DNA of 64,000 bases, taken from assembly GCA_017591395.1 (NCBI GenBank), contig WEDG01006543.1, positions 1-64,000 of the forward strand, read 5' to 3'. Positions 23,128-35,039 of the stretch are shown here, piece after piece (position 1 is the first letter of the stretch; every line of letters starts with the position of its first letter). The notes beneath the pieces are model-generated. The model had not been told where the DNA came from, made no database searches, and saw only the letters and a list, made by a program, of their open reading frames with translations. The position numbers and the translations under genes were made by a program. This DNA is from Schistocephalus solidus (lineage: Eukaryota; Platyhelminthes; Cestoda; Diphyllobothriidea; Diphyllobothriidae).

Positions 23128-23332
23128 ACATCTGGATCAAGCTCAAAGGCTGCTGTTCTAATCTCATCCATCTTATTTACAACTGCTCTCACATTGAGTG
23201 AAACTAAGCTGAGCGTATTCCTGAGCTGCAGGTTACGCTCATCAGTATTTATAAAAAAGAAAGATTTGGTGGCGGGGAAAAAAACTGGAGAGAAAAACAA
23301 AAGGTAGGAAACAAAATTGCTGTGATCTACAA

Positions 23333-23635
23333 TTTTGTTTTCTCCTATTTTATTTTAAAGTGGCGGCTCGCCGAACTCCGCCTCCGATTTAACCATAGGA
23401 GTTTTTTCACTGCTTCTTTTCCAGTTCACCGTATATGCAAAAGATTGTTGACTTTTGTTTTAAAAATGGCAAATTGTTTTGAATCGGATATGTTTACCAT
23501 ACTACTAAATTCTGCTGTTCATATGGATGCTCACATAGTATAGCAATTATCCACTTTGTATTTATTTAAACCACGGTTCTAAGTTTTTAATGATGGGGCC
23601 CTCTGGGCGTTAAATTTACAATTTATTTATTATTT
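23333..23635 (+). mobile_element. Family A LINE 3' end, 303-bp insertion (A3)
   Basis: Plus-strand insertion into family D sequence, made only of family A 3' UTR and its TTTATT-type tail. TACAA at 23328-23332 and 23636-23640 is the likely 5-bp target duplication; element D reads TGTACAACGG at the corresponding site near 10908. Confidence 0.8.
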
Positions 23636-25044
23636 TACAACGGTATATTTGAATAAAAACCATGGAATGGAAGACTATATTGTGGCGTGGGAAAGCTAGG
23701 GTGTGGCATAGAAATGAGTTATTGAGGGAAGTTAGCATAAATTGACGAAATACGTGTATTTGAATAAGGAATGAATGATTTCGAAAAAAAGGCAGCATAA
23801 TTAGAAGGGTTAATTATTTGGGAGTGTCGGACACTTTGGGTTTGGAAAGATGGTAACGTTAGCCTTCGCATTAGTTGCAGATGCTGAGGTGCTAGCAAAT
23901 TTCCCATCGGTACCGGCATTACTGATTTTAATGCTGGCTAAGCCAATGATTCAGATTATCTAGGGGATTTCTAAGGTTTACTAGACTTGACAGCTATAGA
24001 AGGAGGCTTATGCTTGGGCGGGGAAAGAAGTGGCGTTGACACGATTTCACTCGAACTAGTAACAAGGTTAACGGGTGAAGATTCAGCTGGAATCGAAATT
24101 TCTGTTGATCCAGACGGCCGTAGGGCCTTGCATCAGCTAGAGGGAAACCTCTGAGATAACTTTTGGTATTGAAGGTCTAGACCTTGGCTTCTCGTTTACT
24201 AATAAGGGGAACCCCGATATACCATTGGGGTTTTATCTTGACAGATAAACATTTTTAAAAGAAATATTTAACTGATTGCTCATGCTGAAAGAAAATAAGG
24301 TCCATTTCAATCGCCAAAAAGTTTGACCAGAATCGGCGGGTTTTTGCTACGGGAAGACAACTTTTTAGCTTCAGGGATTTTAAAGTTAAGGCCACATGAG
24401 TAAAGTAAATGAAATGCGACGTCCAGGGGGATTTTACTCTTAGGGACTTTATTAAAATAATGTTGAATCTTCTCTTATGTCAGTCATATGACTCAGTACT
24501 TACCATGTTTAAAAACGGCTCAAGTTTCTCGCATTGTTGAGAAGTGAGTGAAGACGACTTTCCGTCAAAATGATACCAAGGATCGTGAAGAGAGAACCAT
24601 ATTTAAACGTTAAATTATTAAAATTTTCCAGGGTCTCAAGATCTAGTTTCTTCATGTTCACGGTGGGTTTCTCAAGGGGAAGTTTTACGCCAAGTGAACA
24701 TTTGCGCCTTAGCGCTGACTGAGGTTTCATATTCATTTTAAAATATCAGTATTTTTCAAATCGATAATACGAAAGGAAAATTGTCCCTGTTGGCGTTTGG
24801 TGGAATAAAAGAGTTACTATTTGAAATATAAGTTTTAAGCAAAGGACTGCAAGCAAAAATCTGCTACGGACACGAATTTATACTGAAAATAGAATTAGAG
24901 AAGAGGCTACGCAGGATGAAAAATTATATCAAATGTTATAGCAACTACAGCAGATTATTTTTCACTGGAAAGAAGTATACTTTCAAAATTTCAACTTTAT
25001 TTCTAGAATTTATCTTTAGATTCTGTCCTTTCTAAGAGAACTTT

Positions 25045-25266
25045 TAATGAGGCTATGTAGGGTGAAAGCATTTAAAGCCATACATTTCTCCCTATTGTTC
25101 ATTTCAATAATTGTAGGTATGTGCAGTTGATAAAGAGTTAGAAATACAAATACATTGTCAATTATTAAGAAAATAATTTCAAAAAAACGAAGAAATCGTT
25201 TTATATTTCGAGAATTCACATATTTTCGAATTTGAACCAACCGCCTCTGACCTTGACCTTGACCAG
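25045..25266 (-). repeat. Family D 5'-UTR monomer with AGGTCA triplet
   Basis: In element orientation it begins GGTCAAGGTCAAGGTCA (plus strand 25248-25264), then GGCGGTTGGTTCAAATTCG, and ends in the GACATAGCC-type junction at about 25050. It is homologous to 17552-17770 of element E. Confidence 0.7.
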
Positions 25267-25268
25267 CG

Positions 25269-25720
25269 TAGCTTAAACCTAAGTCCTTGATGATGGAACA
25301 TTCGGCCATAGGGTAACCTTAAAAATAACTGGTTGTTGTAGTCTGTCAAGCCCACAGCACATGTAACGACGTGTAGAAAGTGAGAATTCCAATTGCCACG
25401 TTGAGCTCCATGTTGAAAGAGCAAGCAAGTCTGAATGGATTTATTCAAAGAATCGTTGGGCCGAAGATAAATATAAGGAATATACGCATTTATGATCGTC
25501 AACATAAAAATACTGAGAGTGTTTGCTGATGAAATATAATAAATGTAAAGCAAAAACAAAAGAGGACCCAGCACGGTGCCTTGAAGGATACCGCTTACAA
25601 TAGGGGTCTCAGCTGAAAATGAGGAACCCACTAAGACCTTTTGTTTACGATTAGAACGATATGACGTAATGAAGTCGTAAGGGGACAACAAAATCCTAAA
25701 GCTTCTAACTTAACTATAAA
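25269..25720 (-). mobile_element. RT fragment of a family A/D type LINE (Q)
   Basis: The minus-strand frame 25691-25179 starts with SYRSNRKQKVLVGSSFS, then SGILQGTVLGPLLFLLYIYY, corresponding to SYLSNRSQKVLVG..SGVFQG of element B. After a frameshift, SIIKDLGLSYA at about 25300-25270 marks the end, cut by the 5' end of D2. The catalytic ADD is not preserved. Confidence 0.7.
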
Positions 25721-25749
25721 ATCATATTAATGGGATTTCTCTATTCCTC

Positions 25750-26130
25750 CCCAGAGTGTATTGATGATGACACTGGCCTTAGCCACTTAATGGACAATAT
25801 ATCAAACATGAACATAATACATAAGAAAACTACAGGCTATTTCAATCTCAAATGAATAACCTGGATCGAACACCCCGTCTCGACCAAAAACAGTGAACCA
25901 CTATCTTTCATTGCAATTGACAACTGGACACAAATAGTCGATAAACACACCCGAGGAAACAACTTAATCGACATTATTCACACAGTTAGTATCTTGCCTC
26001 TATGCACGCATTATGGCTACATAAATTTTGAAAGTTATCACAAGGAAATAATAACCCTGCTAAGTACAAAACTAGCACATAATTCTAACAGTGACCAGAA
26101 AAATCCTTAAAAATTAAAAGCGACTAAACG
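25750..26130 (+). mobile_element. Decayed LINE endonuclease fragment (R)
   Basis: On the plus strand the region 25925-26100 reads WTQIVDKHTRGNNLIDIIH and onward, the usual post-endonuclease pattern (W.Q.V...TRG.N.LDLI). No intact motif is left. Assignment is by pattern only. Confidence 0.45.
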
Positions 26131-26159
26131 AATAGCTATTTCAGCTCATTAGACTGGAG

Positions 26160-26540
26160 CCCATACTTTCTAGCACCATCTCAAATTTTGAACGTATTTC
26201 TTCGTTTTTTGCTGACGGTACAGGTTTAATTGTTGATAAAATTTTTGAATTTCTAACCCTACATCAACTGCGCATACCTGTGATGTTTGTCTTTAACAAT
26301 AGGTGGAACTATACAGTCTCATGGTGTTCACCCGACATAGGCTCATTTATCGTTCTCAACTTTGAACCGATTACTTCGTTTCTTGTTATATGTATTGGCT
26401 AAAGGGTTGATAAATTTTTGTATTTCTAACCTTTAAACAACTACACATACCTGTGTTTGCTGTATTTTGCAATAGGTGAAAATATTCAGTCTCATTATGC
26501 GTTACCCGACGTAGCCTCACTTGCCGTCCTTATAAATCTA
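26160..26540 (+). repeat. Two tandem 5'-UTR monomers of element I
   Basis: Units at about 26170-26350 and 26350-26530 share TTTTTG.ATTTCTAAC, ACTGC/ACACATACCTGTG, CAATAGGTG.AA.TAT.CAGTCTCAT and end in ACCCGACATAGGCTCA / ACCCGACGTAGCCTCA. The ends match the GAGGCTATGT motif of other 5' UTRs, read here on the sense strand. Confidence 0.7.
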
Positions 26541-26829
26541 CGTAAAAAAGTACAATTATAAAGCGTGAATATGGAAATAAATTTGAAATTATAAAAAAAT
26601 TAGCAATTTACAACAATAAGTTGTTTGCCGAAACCATTTTTATTGTCAGCATATCAACCAGTTGCAAATCTATATCAGCATAATTTTTTAACCCTGCGTA
26701 TCCTGCGTAGATTGCACACATATTTTTGACGAAAGTTGAAACCAACAACCTCAACTCGTCGTAAGCAACCTGCCTTGGGACCCAAGCGTTGTTTGATTAC
26801 ACCGAGTAGTCTCAACATGAAAACTTATG

Positions 26830-28689
26830 AAGTTCATGAGTTCGGCACGTTACGCAAAATCAGCGCACGCTACGTCCCCCAAAGTTTGACTGAATAAAGA
26901 ATCAATTGATAGGAAAAATAAGGCTTATTGTGGTTTACAAATTCATAATACATTGTCCAGAAATATTTATATGTTTAGAAAAGGTACAAATTACGAAAAG
27001 GTGAAAATCGATCTTGTTGAGTAAACTGAAGTTTCAAATGTATAGGAAGATTGTCCATGCAACTAATCGAGTGAACAAAGCAGCAAAAGTACAATTACTT
27101 TTAAAAGAGCCTTTTTTAACGTTTTACACATAACTATTCATGTAGATTAAGTGCGACGTTAAGTATGGCCGTCATCAAGCAGCCTTACTTGCAAGTATAT
27201 TCCAACACCGTTTCACGAGCATTGACAGTTTCTCATCGTTCGTATGTTGTCTTAGACACGTTTGGCCAAGGCAAACAGATTTCCACTTTATTGCGCCGAT
27301 AGGGACGTCACGGGAATATAATATTTCATAAGGTCACATGTTCACACGCTGGTCACTGACTACTAAATTGAAATAGAATCGTCAGTTGCAATCGTAAACG
27401 TACCATTTTGTGTATATAAATATGACTTTTCAATTTTTAAATTTCTTTTATTAGTATTTATGGTTTTCTATTACGATGAGTTTCAGATAGTTTTCGAAAA
27501 TGAGGTGCATTTTTTACGATTTTCAGTGTATTCAGTCGAATGCCCATACATGTAGATTCCGTTTGCTGTGTTGAGTAAAACCTTTAAAATAAGATGTTTC
27601 TTCAAAGTATTTATTGAAGTAGGGATTTGTTGGACATTTTTTAAAATGTAGATGGCCGTCTGGGTCATATTTGTAGACTCACTCGAAAAATAAAATTAAC
27701 TGCCCAGAAAAATGAGCGTCCACGGCAAAAGCAGGAAACATTTATACCTATAAATAGTTTTAAAAAACTTCCTATAATAAGTTACCTTTTTGAAAAGCGC
27801 TCTAATTAGATGCTTCGCTGTTGAATGTCTGCGTACTTAACGTTCTTCCAAGGTAAGTAAAGGAAAAACTGAGAACGTTTGACCGGTTTCTCGACATCGC
27901 TAAGAAGTGGTGACACAATTTTTGCTGAAAATTAAAGAACTCACTTCTCTCTTTCTAATGGAGCGTTTTTCGATACATTTTCTTATTTCTCAAACTAGTT
28001 CTCAGAGTTCAAACACACAAGACAGTGGCCGAATACATACTAAGATTTTCTGACAAAATGTCAATTTTTGCCTCTTCTGTTTCAAGTTTCCTTATTCATT
28101 TGTAGTCATCTGCAGATCGAAATTGTCTTGACAGGCTTCGCGTACGCCGTGACGGCGAAAAGTGGTGGTGTGTCATCGCATCTCGTATATATGCGCGTTT
28201 AAGTTCCTAACTATCGATGTGCTAAAACAAAGTACATTCATAAAAATTTATTGCAGCGTTTTTTTGTACAAAACGTCAGAAATATACAAAACTTAATTTT
28301 TTAGACCGAATCTGCCCTTGTTTTACCGAAAACAATGTGATATTTCAAACCTGAATTCACCTGATTTTCGTGAAAACAAAACAAAATTTTTCGTTCTTCG
28401 TAGAAATGAATTCCAAAAAACAAAATGCTTTGATTCTTAGCATGTAATAGGGTAGACAAATTCCTAGATAGCAAGACACGTCGGATTTCGCCCCATGTAG
28501 CCCCATTTTACCATCACTAAACCGATCTGAAGTGAACTCTTTATGAATAAAAAGCTTTTTTTGCATCAATAAAATACAAAAAACACAGATGTAACACATT
28601 AAAATGCCTGCCCTGCTACTACCTCAAATACTGATATAGACATTTCATGAGTTAGGCAATCTACTGTAAGCATAATATACTCATATAAA
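26830..28689. other. Unidentified AT-rich DNA inside LINE ORF1
   Basis: About 1.86 kb with no coding sequence that I recognise. It sits between two ORF1 pieces that in element A are about 230 bases apart, so it replaced that part of ORF1 or was inserted with a deletion. I found no terminal inverted repeats or target duplication by eye. Confidence 0.45.
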
Positions 28690-29629
28690 ATGCTACCACA
28701 CCCAGACGCCCAGTTGACGTTGCTTTGGACTTTTTGTACTTGGGTGGTTTCAACTAAAAAAAAGTGAAAGCAAAACGCCTCTGTTCGCGTAGAAAGAATC
28801 CTCCTATCTTAGTTTAATTGCTTCAAAATATTGAGGTGGAATCAATCTTCGGTCAACGCTATTTGGATATGACAAAATGTTTTCATTATCAAGATCTTAC
28901 AACAATAGAGCAAAACATTGGTCTTTCCTGTCAAATATATCTTCAACTTCTCAACCTAAGATTCACAAGTCTCGTCATATTTCCACTAACCACAACGCAA
29001 CGTTTAATTAATCTACTCAGATGTCCAGTTCGGTTAGCCCCTCCACTCCATCTTGTATTTCGTTGATGACAGCATTTATGATTTTAAATGAAGGTTTGAT
29101 GGCATAATATTTGACATAAGACGACTCTCAGCTGTAATTTCCGCAACCCCGTCTTAAGCACTTAGACTGACAACTTCACCTTTTAAATGCAGTTCTCCAG
29201 GCCTCTCCAAGGCATTTCCCGGGCCAAATTGCATAAATAGCGTACTTAAAATACATAATCCGCTATCATCGCAATTTAAAGACAAGTTATTTAACCCTCG
29301 ACAAACTAGCTCGTCCCATGACCCCGCGGGTCATCTTATACCCCCAATTATATGACCTAAGGCAGGTCGTCCGAAGGACGTTAATCCAAACCAAACCGAA
29401 AACCAAGGTAGAGCAGTTCTAACATATCGCATACTGCCTTTTCTTAAACTAACCAAGCCTCTTTAACAGGCAAATAACCCTAACCATGTTAACCGATATG
29501 CAAAACCCGACTTTCCAGCACTTAATTCCTATAGCTGCTTGCCCTCTCCCACCAGCCTTTATATTCCATCTAACTTACCATAACTTCTCTTTATTCTGTG
29601 CATAAAAAAATTGTCATTTGTACCCACAA

Positions 29630-30540
29630 ATTTACACAATTTCGTTTACGCTGACGATCTCAAGTGCATTTATTCATTTTCTAAAGACTGCCAATAGTTG
29701 CGTTGACAAAATCCACATTGATCTACTTATGCTCTCACATTAAAGCTCTAGATGGCAGATGAAATTTTCTTCATCTAAGAGAGGTTTCATGTGTTTTGGC
29801 CCCGCCAAACTTCCTGAACTCCCACTATTTCAAAAAAATACACTTTTAGAACGATCAATCTTAAGAGACTTAGGTCTAAGTTACACAAATAAGCTAGCAT
29901 TATCACCTCATACAGATCGAATTTCTGCAAAATCTGCACAGATATGTGGTTTTATATCACGTAATTTCTTCCTTTCGGAAATAAAGTTAAACCTGTACCA
30001 CATATTTGTTCTTCCTATCCTAGAATACTGCTGTCCCCTCTGTGGGCTGATGAATGCCTCTGACCACAGTAAGATGGAAGAGGTTCAGAGGGTCTTTACT
30101 CGAAGTCTATTTTCTCTTCCTGGATCCAGTTTCTCTTATACGGATAGATGCCAGTTAGCAAACATTAAATTTCTCTAAGTTTAAAGACTCGAGGCCCGTC
30201 TCTGCTTCCTTTTTCACGTAAACTCTATCCCAAATCTCCCCAGAATTAACGATCTTACTCCGGTAGATCGACCCTATGCCACTCGTAATTCCTCCATGAT
30301 CATTTCACCACCCCTTAGCTCTACAACTAACCGCTCTCAGTTTTTGCCTACAAATATGCTTTCATATGGAATAATTTTGCACTGGACATTAGGCTGTCGT
30401 CTACATTAGCTATTTTCAAAACCAAATTTCGCAAACCTTTAACTTCGGAAGAATTAAAGTCCTTGTTGTCTGTTTCCTTCCCAAACTCGCAACTTTTGGA
30501 TTTTGAAAAGGGTCCTGATGGTATTTTAGGCAGTTCCTTG
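29630..30540 (+). pseudogene. RT C-terminal region of element I
   Basis: Begins at FVYADDLKCI (about 29640) with the catalytic YADD, then SKRGFMCFGPAKLPELP and LRDLGLSYTNKLALSPHT from 29759. It continues LPILEYCCPLCGLMNASDHS to a stop at about 30178, with further homologous but broken sequence to about 30540. It corresponds to 8461-9345 of element B. The RT fingers and the whole endonuclease are missing. Confidence 0.75.
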
Positions 30541-31230
30541 ATATAACATTGGCTTCTTAGTATGTTTTAATTATTTTCTGCAGAGTCGATCTTCGCAGTC
30601 GCTTTATCGTCCCCTCGTTTTCAACTATCCTTGCCAAATGTTGAAAACCTTGATGCGTTCTTCCGGGATCTGTTGACGGTCGTGGCGGGTTCTGCTGTTT
30701 TCGCCATCTTTTCGGTGGACTATGAAATCAGCAAGGTCGCATCTTGGTGACGATCTCGTGACCTCTAATTCTCCCTTTTCGTTTCGACCCTGTAGTCTAA
30801 GATATGTTCCTCGTCTCTCACATCCCTGATGGTTAAAACAGTAGCTCTGACTGTTGTATTATCTATCAGCCAACAAGAAGCGTTCCGAACCCTCACACCT
30901 TGTCAGCAACATCACAGTACTATCCCATTGCATCGTACCAATGCCATCAACTCTATATATAATTTTTTTAGAGCAGCAGCTTATTTCCCCTAGTTTCTCT
31001 TTTTAAATTGGCGGCTTGTCGAACTCTGCCCTCTATTTAACCATAGGATTTTTTTCACTGCTTCTGTCTTAGTTCACCATTTGATCCAAAGATTGTTGAC
31101 TATGTTTTAAAAATGTCGAATCGTTCTGAATCGGATGTGCCTACCATACTACTCATTCCTTCTGTTCATATGGCTGTTCACATAGTGCAGTAATTTTCCA
31201 TTATGTATTTATTTATATCACGATACAAAA

Positions 31231-31607
31231 TTAAATAAACTAATACATTACTACCGTGTTAATTCCTTTTCCACACTGCGACGAATTGGAGATATCCCTG
31301 ACCTAGCCACCAAAATGGAAACAAAAAAATTACATCTGCAGTAAACCGTGCCTTAGATTCCCTCGAGCAAACAGCCTAAATCTTTCAGAATCAAATGAAT
31401 AATCACCGAAACTCAGGGCCTCAAATTATAATCACTTACTCAGAACGAGTTATAACAACGACAACCAAATAGCGAATCTGTTCAAAAATACTCTTCCGCT
31501 AACTATATCTTTCCAGCATACGGCCCCTTAATTGGAGGGGCTGAGAGGGGCCTGAGCTGCGCACTGGCACAAAAAATTTCCTTAATGCTTCACACCATTA
31601 AGCGATG
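31231..31607. other. Gene-free stretch
   Basis: AT-rich and unassigned, between the family A 3' end and the RTE-like fragment J. Confidence 0.4.
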
Positions 31608-32850
31608 CAATGCCACTAGTCTACGTGATTATTATAGAGTTGCTGGTTCCACTTGCGTTTGTAGAGATGGACGATGGTCTCGTTTTTGAAATCCTGAGGA
31701 ACTTGTCCTTGGCACCACATCTCCTGGAAAAGTGTTGTGAGATCTGCCATCAGCTGGGGCCCACCGTGCTTGTAGACATCCGGTGGGATTGCGTCGGATC
31801 CCAGTGATAATTTGCTGGAAATCTGCTTCACGTCCCGGATGGATTCTGGTAGGGAAGGCGGCAGTTCCAGGTCATTATTCGTGTCCACTTGAGGGAGCCG
31901 GTCAATGGCAGCATCGGAGATGGCTGATGAGCAACTTCTGAAGTTCTCGGCCCAGTGCTTCATAATTTGCAATTTCTCTGTCATCAGTGTTGTGCCATCA
32001 GAGCTGAGCAGCGTTGCGGTCCCCTTGATACACGGGCCGAAGATGGCCTTGATGGCTTTTGAAAAAGTTTTTCATTTCATTGCGGTTCGCATACCCCTGG
32101 ATTTCCTCAGCCTTTCGGATCATCCAGGCATCCTGCATCTCCCGCAGCCGTTGCTGTACAAGCCGCCGGCATCTGAAGAAGGCTGCTTTGGTTGCGTCAG
32201 TCCGAAGGTCCATGTAGGCGTTGTGTAGTCCATTCTTCTCCGTGAGTAAGTTGTTGATGTCGGCGTCATTTTCGTCAAACCAGTTCTGGTGTTAACGGCG
32301 TGCGCGTCCGAGGACTTCGAGTGCGGTGAACTGCATGACATTTCGCAGTTGACACCATCGTGTTTCCACGGTGCTGTTATTATCTGGAGCATGCAGGTTC
32401 TCCAGTTTCTGGGTAATTTTGTCGCTGAATTCAAAACAATGAGCAGGCAAATTTAATAAAAGAGTATTTAACTTACATAACGGCCTCTTACCTTGGGGCC
32501 TTCGTCAGAGTTGCAGTCGGAGCCTCATCTGAGAGATGACGAGGCGGTGACCTGTCCAACCATCGGTATCGCGGATCGCCTTGGTTACCAGCACATCCTG
32601 TTGATCTCGCCTCCAGACGAGAACATAGTCCAGCAGATGCCAGCGCCGCGACCGAGGGTGCATCCACGTGGCCTTCTCCCGCGTCGGAAGGCGGAAGAAG
32701 GTGTTGGACAGCAGGAGACGGTGTTCCGCACACGTGCGCAGAAGAAGGAGGCCGTTATCGTTACAGCTACCAAAACCATGGGGACCCAGCACTCCCTGCC
32801 AGGCAGCGTGGTCCGTTTCAACGCGGGCCCGACGACCAATATATTCTTAG
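31608..32850 (-). mobile_element. RTE-like LINE fragment, endonuclease to RT start (J)
   Basis: Minus strand, truncated at both ends. The endonuclease part (about 32850-32505) reads [20 protein letters not shown], then [15 protein letters not shown] and GHRLVIS (an H for the catalytic SDH/DHR-type motif). The linker is at 32434-31998 (KIT..LENLHAP, then [20 protein letters not shown]). RT entry is at 31984-31616 ([27 protein letters not shown]). It is close in sequence to element K in the DHPS intron. It resembles the endonuclease-RT proteins often annotated as craniofacial development protein 2-like. Confidence 0.8.
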
Positions 32851-33129
32851 ACTGAATAAACTGCCAAATCACAACGGCCCTTGATCCACTAGAAATAACG
32901 AAAATACCATAAGAATCCCCAAATTCAAAAAAACCCAACGATGAAACATATATTCCATAAGGTATGCGATTATATTGAATGCCCTCGCTAATATTATTAG
33001 AAAAAGTCATAGCCTATCTGAATTTGAACGAGAAACCGAAAAAGTTTCTCACATGATAATACAGATATATTCTTAAATAAAATAGGAAACTTTTCAAGCC
33101 AGTTCTTTCATAAAGAATTTTGACCGAAA

Positions 33130-34100
33130 GGGATCTGATGTCACAAAATGCCAGAAACCTTATGTTCTTAATCGAAAAATACGCTTATAGATGTTATGAA
33201 CACAATAACTATATAAACATTTGACTGTGGTCTTTTCCCCAGTCATAAACATTCTTGCTATTCTTTTCATGTCATATATGGCTATAACCATGATTTGACC
33301 CACCCGAAACATAAAAATAATTTCAGCAATAATTATTAACATAACTTCAATAAATCTATAAATATCTGACGCCCCCAATTACAGGATCAGCATCATGTTA
33401 GAAACAAACAAATGTTTTGCATGTCGCATAAACACAGTAAATGCATAAACGCGCAATAATGATAAATATTTACTATGTTCCTTTCTTATCACAGCCATCG
33501 GTTGATCTACCAGACACTAAAAATAATTTCAGCAACAAATATTTACATAGTTGAACAAACCTCCAATAATCCTAAATTTCCCTTTTTCTTTTCATATCAT
33601 AGCCATAAGTTGAACTTTGTGACGAAAAAATTAATTTCAGAAAAAAGGTACTACCACAACTTCAATAAACCTAAAGAGATCTGATTATACGAATTCCATG
33701 ATCAACACCAGGTTAGAAACAAAAAATTTTTTATTTTACATATCTTATAAACACAATGAATGCATAAACGTATCATAATCACAAATATGTAATCTCTTCC
33801 TCCCTTATCTGATCACAGCCAGCAGTTGAGCTATCGGACACTAAAAATAATTTCAGTAAAAAACATTGACATAAATGCATCAACGTCCGATGATCATAAA
33901 TTTCCGTTTTTCTTTTCTTATCATAAACATGAGCTAACCTGTCTAATACTAAAAATAATTTCATCAATAAATAACAGCATTTCTTCACTAAACCCATTAT
34001 TGTCTGCTCTGTTTCATATACTTCATATCCACGACTCAACTCAGCGGACACCAACAATTATTTCAGCAAGCATCCCGACACCAGCGATTACTTGAGCTAA
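33130..34100. repeat. AT-rich satellite, about 107-bp subunits in about 320-bp units
   Basis: The motif AAAATAATTTCAGCAA or a near variant recurs at about 33310, 33516, 33628, 33838, 33946 and 34056, that is, at one or two multiples of about 107 bases. A longer block with GTTAGAAACAAA, then ATAAACACA.T.AATGCATAAACG, is repeated at about 33395 and 33715, an offset of about 320. This suggests subunits organised as trimers. The small reading frames inside are by-products. Confidence 0.7.
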
Positions 34101-34771
34101 ATGACTAACGTTTTGAGGGTTTATATCCTCAGTAATCTTACAGAGATTATCGTTAATAAATTATTGTTTGAACGAGATGAGCCAATAGCCAATATCGTAT
34201 TATCAAGCCCAATTTAATGATTGGTTGGTGGCATTGCAATTTTCTTGCAGTTGAACGGTTCATGCCCATAACCCATTTCTGCCTTTTTAAAGATCAGTCC
34301 AACTAAGCCTATGTAATCGCCGAACCACACACCAGAGCAATGCACTTGGAGGCACTCTCATCTGATTGGATGTAACGGACAATCAAATAGCCCGCGATCG
34401 ATTCTTCCCCTGACGAAAAAGCGCTCGAAATCCATAAATGATAGACTATACTTGACCCAAAAATGCTTAACATTAAACCCTAATTTCAATATGGTGAAGT
34501 TATTTATTTCCGTATTTTGATATTTCTATGCCTTTGAGGACCGGGATTTTTACTTAAAACAAAGCCCTCGTTTCGCACACTATTGAACAAGCCTAAAACA
34601 AAAACAAAGTTAAATTGGCAGCAGAAATAAGGAGGTTATTTTAGGTTTTTCTTGTGTTTTAAGGACATTGAAGGCGTCCAAAAGGTGCTATATCAATAAA
34701 CCTATTACTTCCCAACATGATTTTTACAAACGACGTCATCTCACTCCTGCCATTTAACTTTTCTGTAATTC
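34101..34771. other. Gene-free stretch
   Basis: Unassigned sequence between the satellite and the LTR element. I see no gene or repeat. Confidence 0.4.
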
Positions 34772-34972
34772 TGAAACGGACATGACGAGCAGGAACCAGC
34801 GGGGTTTTTGAAACATCTTCACTTTCAATTTCCTTCTGCACCAGAGCAACCGTGATGGTAATCGAATTCTCGCTGATCAACGACTCTCGACCTTCAAGGG
34901 AGCTATCGTCTGGTAGGACTCCCTTTCTTCGTTAAACACTTCCTATCCGATGGAGTCTACTCTATGTATGAT
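34772..34972 (+). repeat. Left LTR (partial)
   Basis: Starts TGAAACGGACATGACG and matches 36784-36983, with the shared end block AACACTTCCTATCCGATGGA. Similarity stops at about 34972, so the 3' part of the repeat may be lost here. Confidence 0.7.
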
Positions 34973-35039
34973 GCGATGAGGCTTTCCTTACCTTAAAACC
35001 AGCACTCTGTTCAGCACGCATTCTGGCGGTAAGTTATAC

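Larger units (their letters stand above)
21505..25266 (-). mobile_element. Family D LINE carrying two nested insertions (D2)
   Basis: Minus-strand copy of family D. The 5' UTR is at 25266-24740, ORF1 N terminus at 24736-24509 (MNMKPQSALRRK), decayed ORF1 to about 23640, then endonuclease remnants (about 23310-23133 and 21655-21505). It is interrupted by the plus-strand insertions 23333-23635 (family A 3' UTR) and 21661-23127 (element H). Without them the host sequence lines up with 10.5-12.4 kb. The upper end at 25266 abuts an older RT fragment and is probably the true 5' end, because it starts with the AGGTCA repeats. Confidence 0.75.
26160..31230 (+). mobile_element. Family A LINE, split and internally deleted (I)
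   Basis: Plus strand. 5'-UTR monomers are at 26160-26700. The ORF1 start is near 26725-26825 (matching 4419-4320 of element A). Unrelated sequence follows to 28690. ORF1 resumes at the HRRPVDV block (28690 to about 29600). At about 29620 it jumps into the RT YADD region (FVYADDLK, about 29640), then thumb (29759-30178), C terminus and 3' UTR to about 31230. Both the 26.83-28.69 kb segment and the ORF1-to-RT jump are rearrangements. It is not functional. Confidence 0.7.

Noticed and set aside
26830..28690. Possible protein-coding gene or DNA transposon in the AT-rich block
   Set aside because: The longest frames are about 60-80 codons, AT-driven, without a domain; no terminal inverted repeats were seen.
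32433..32510. Intron-like GTAAG...TTTTGAATTCAG segment in element J, with a shorter version in element K
   Set aside because: It is about 67 bases, which is not a multiple of three, and the unspliced sequence continues the protein in frame (RRPQGKRPLCKLNTLLL), so it is coding; K simply has a deletion.
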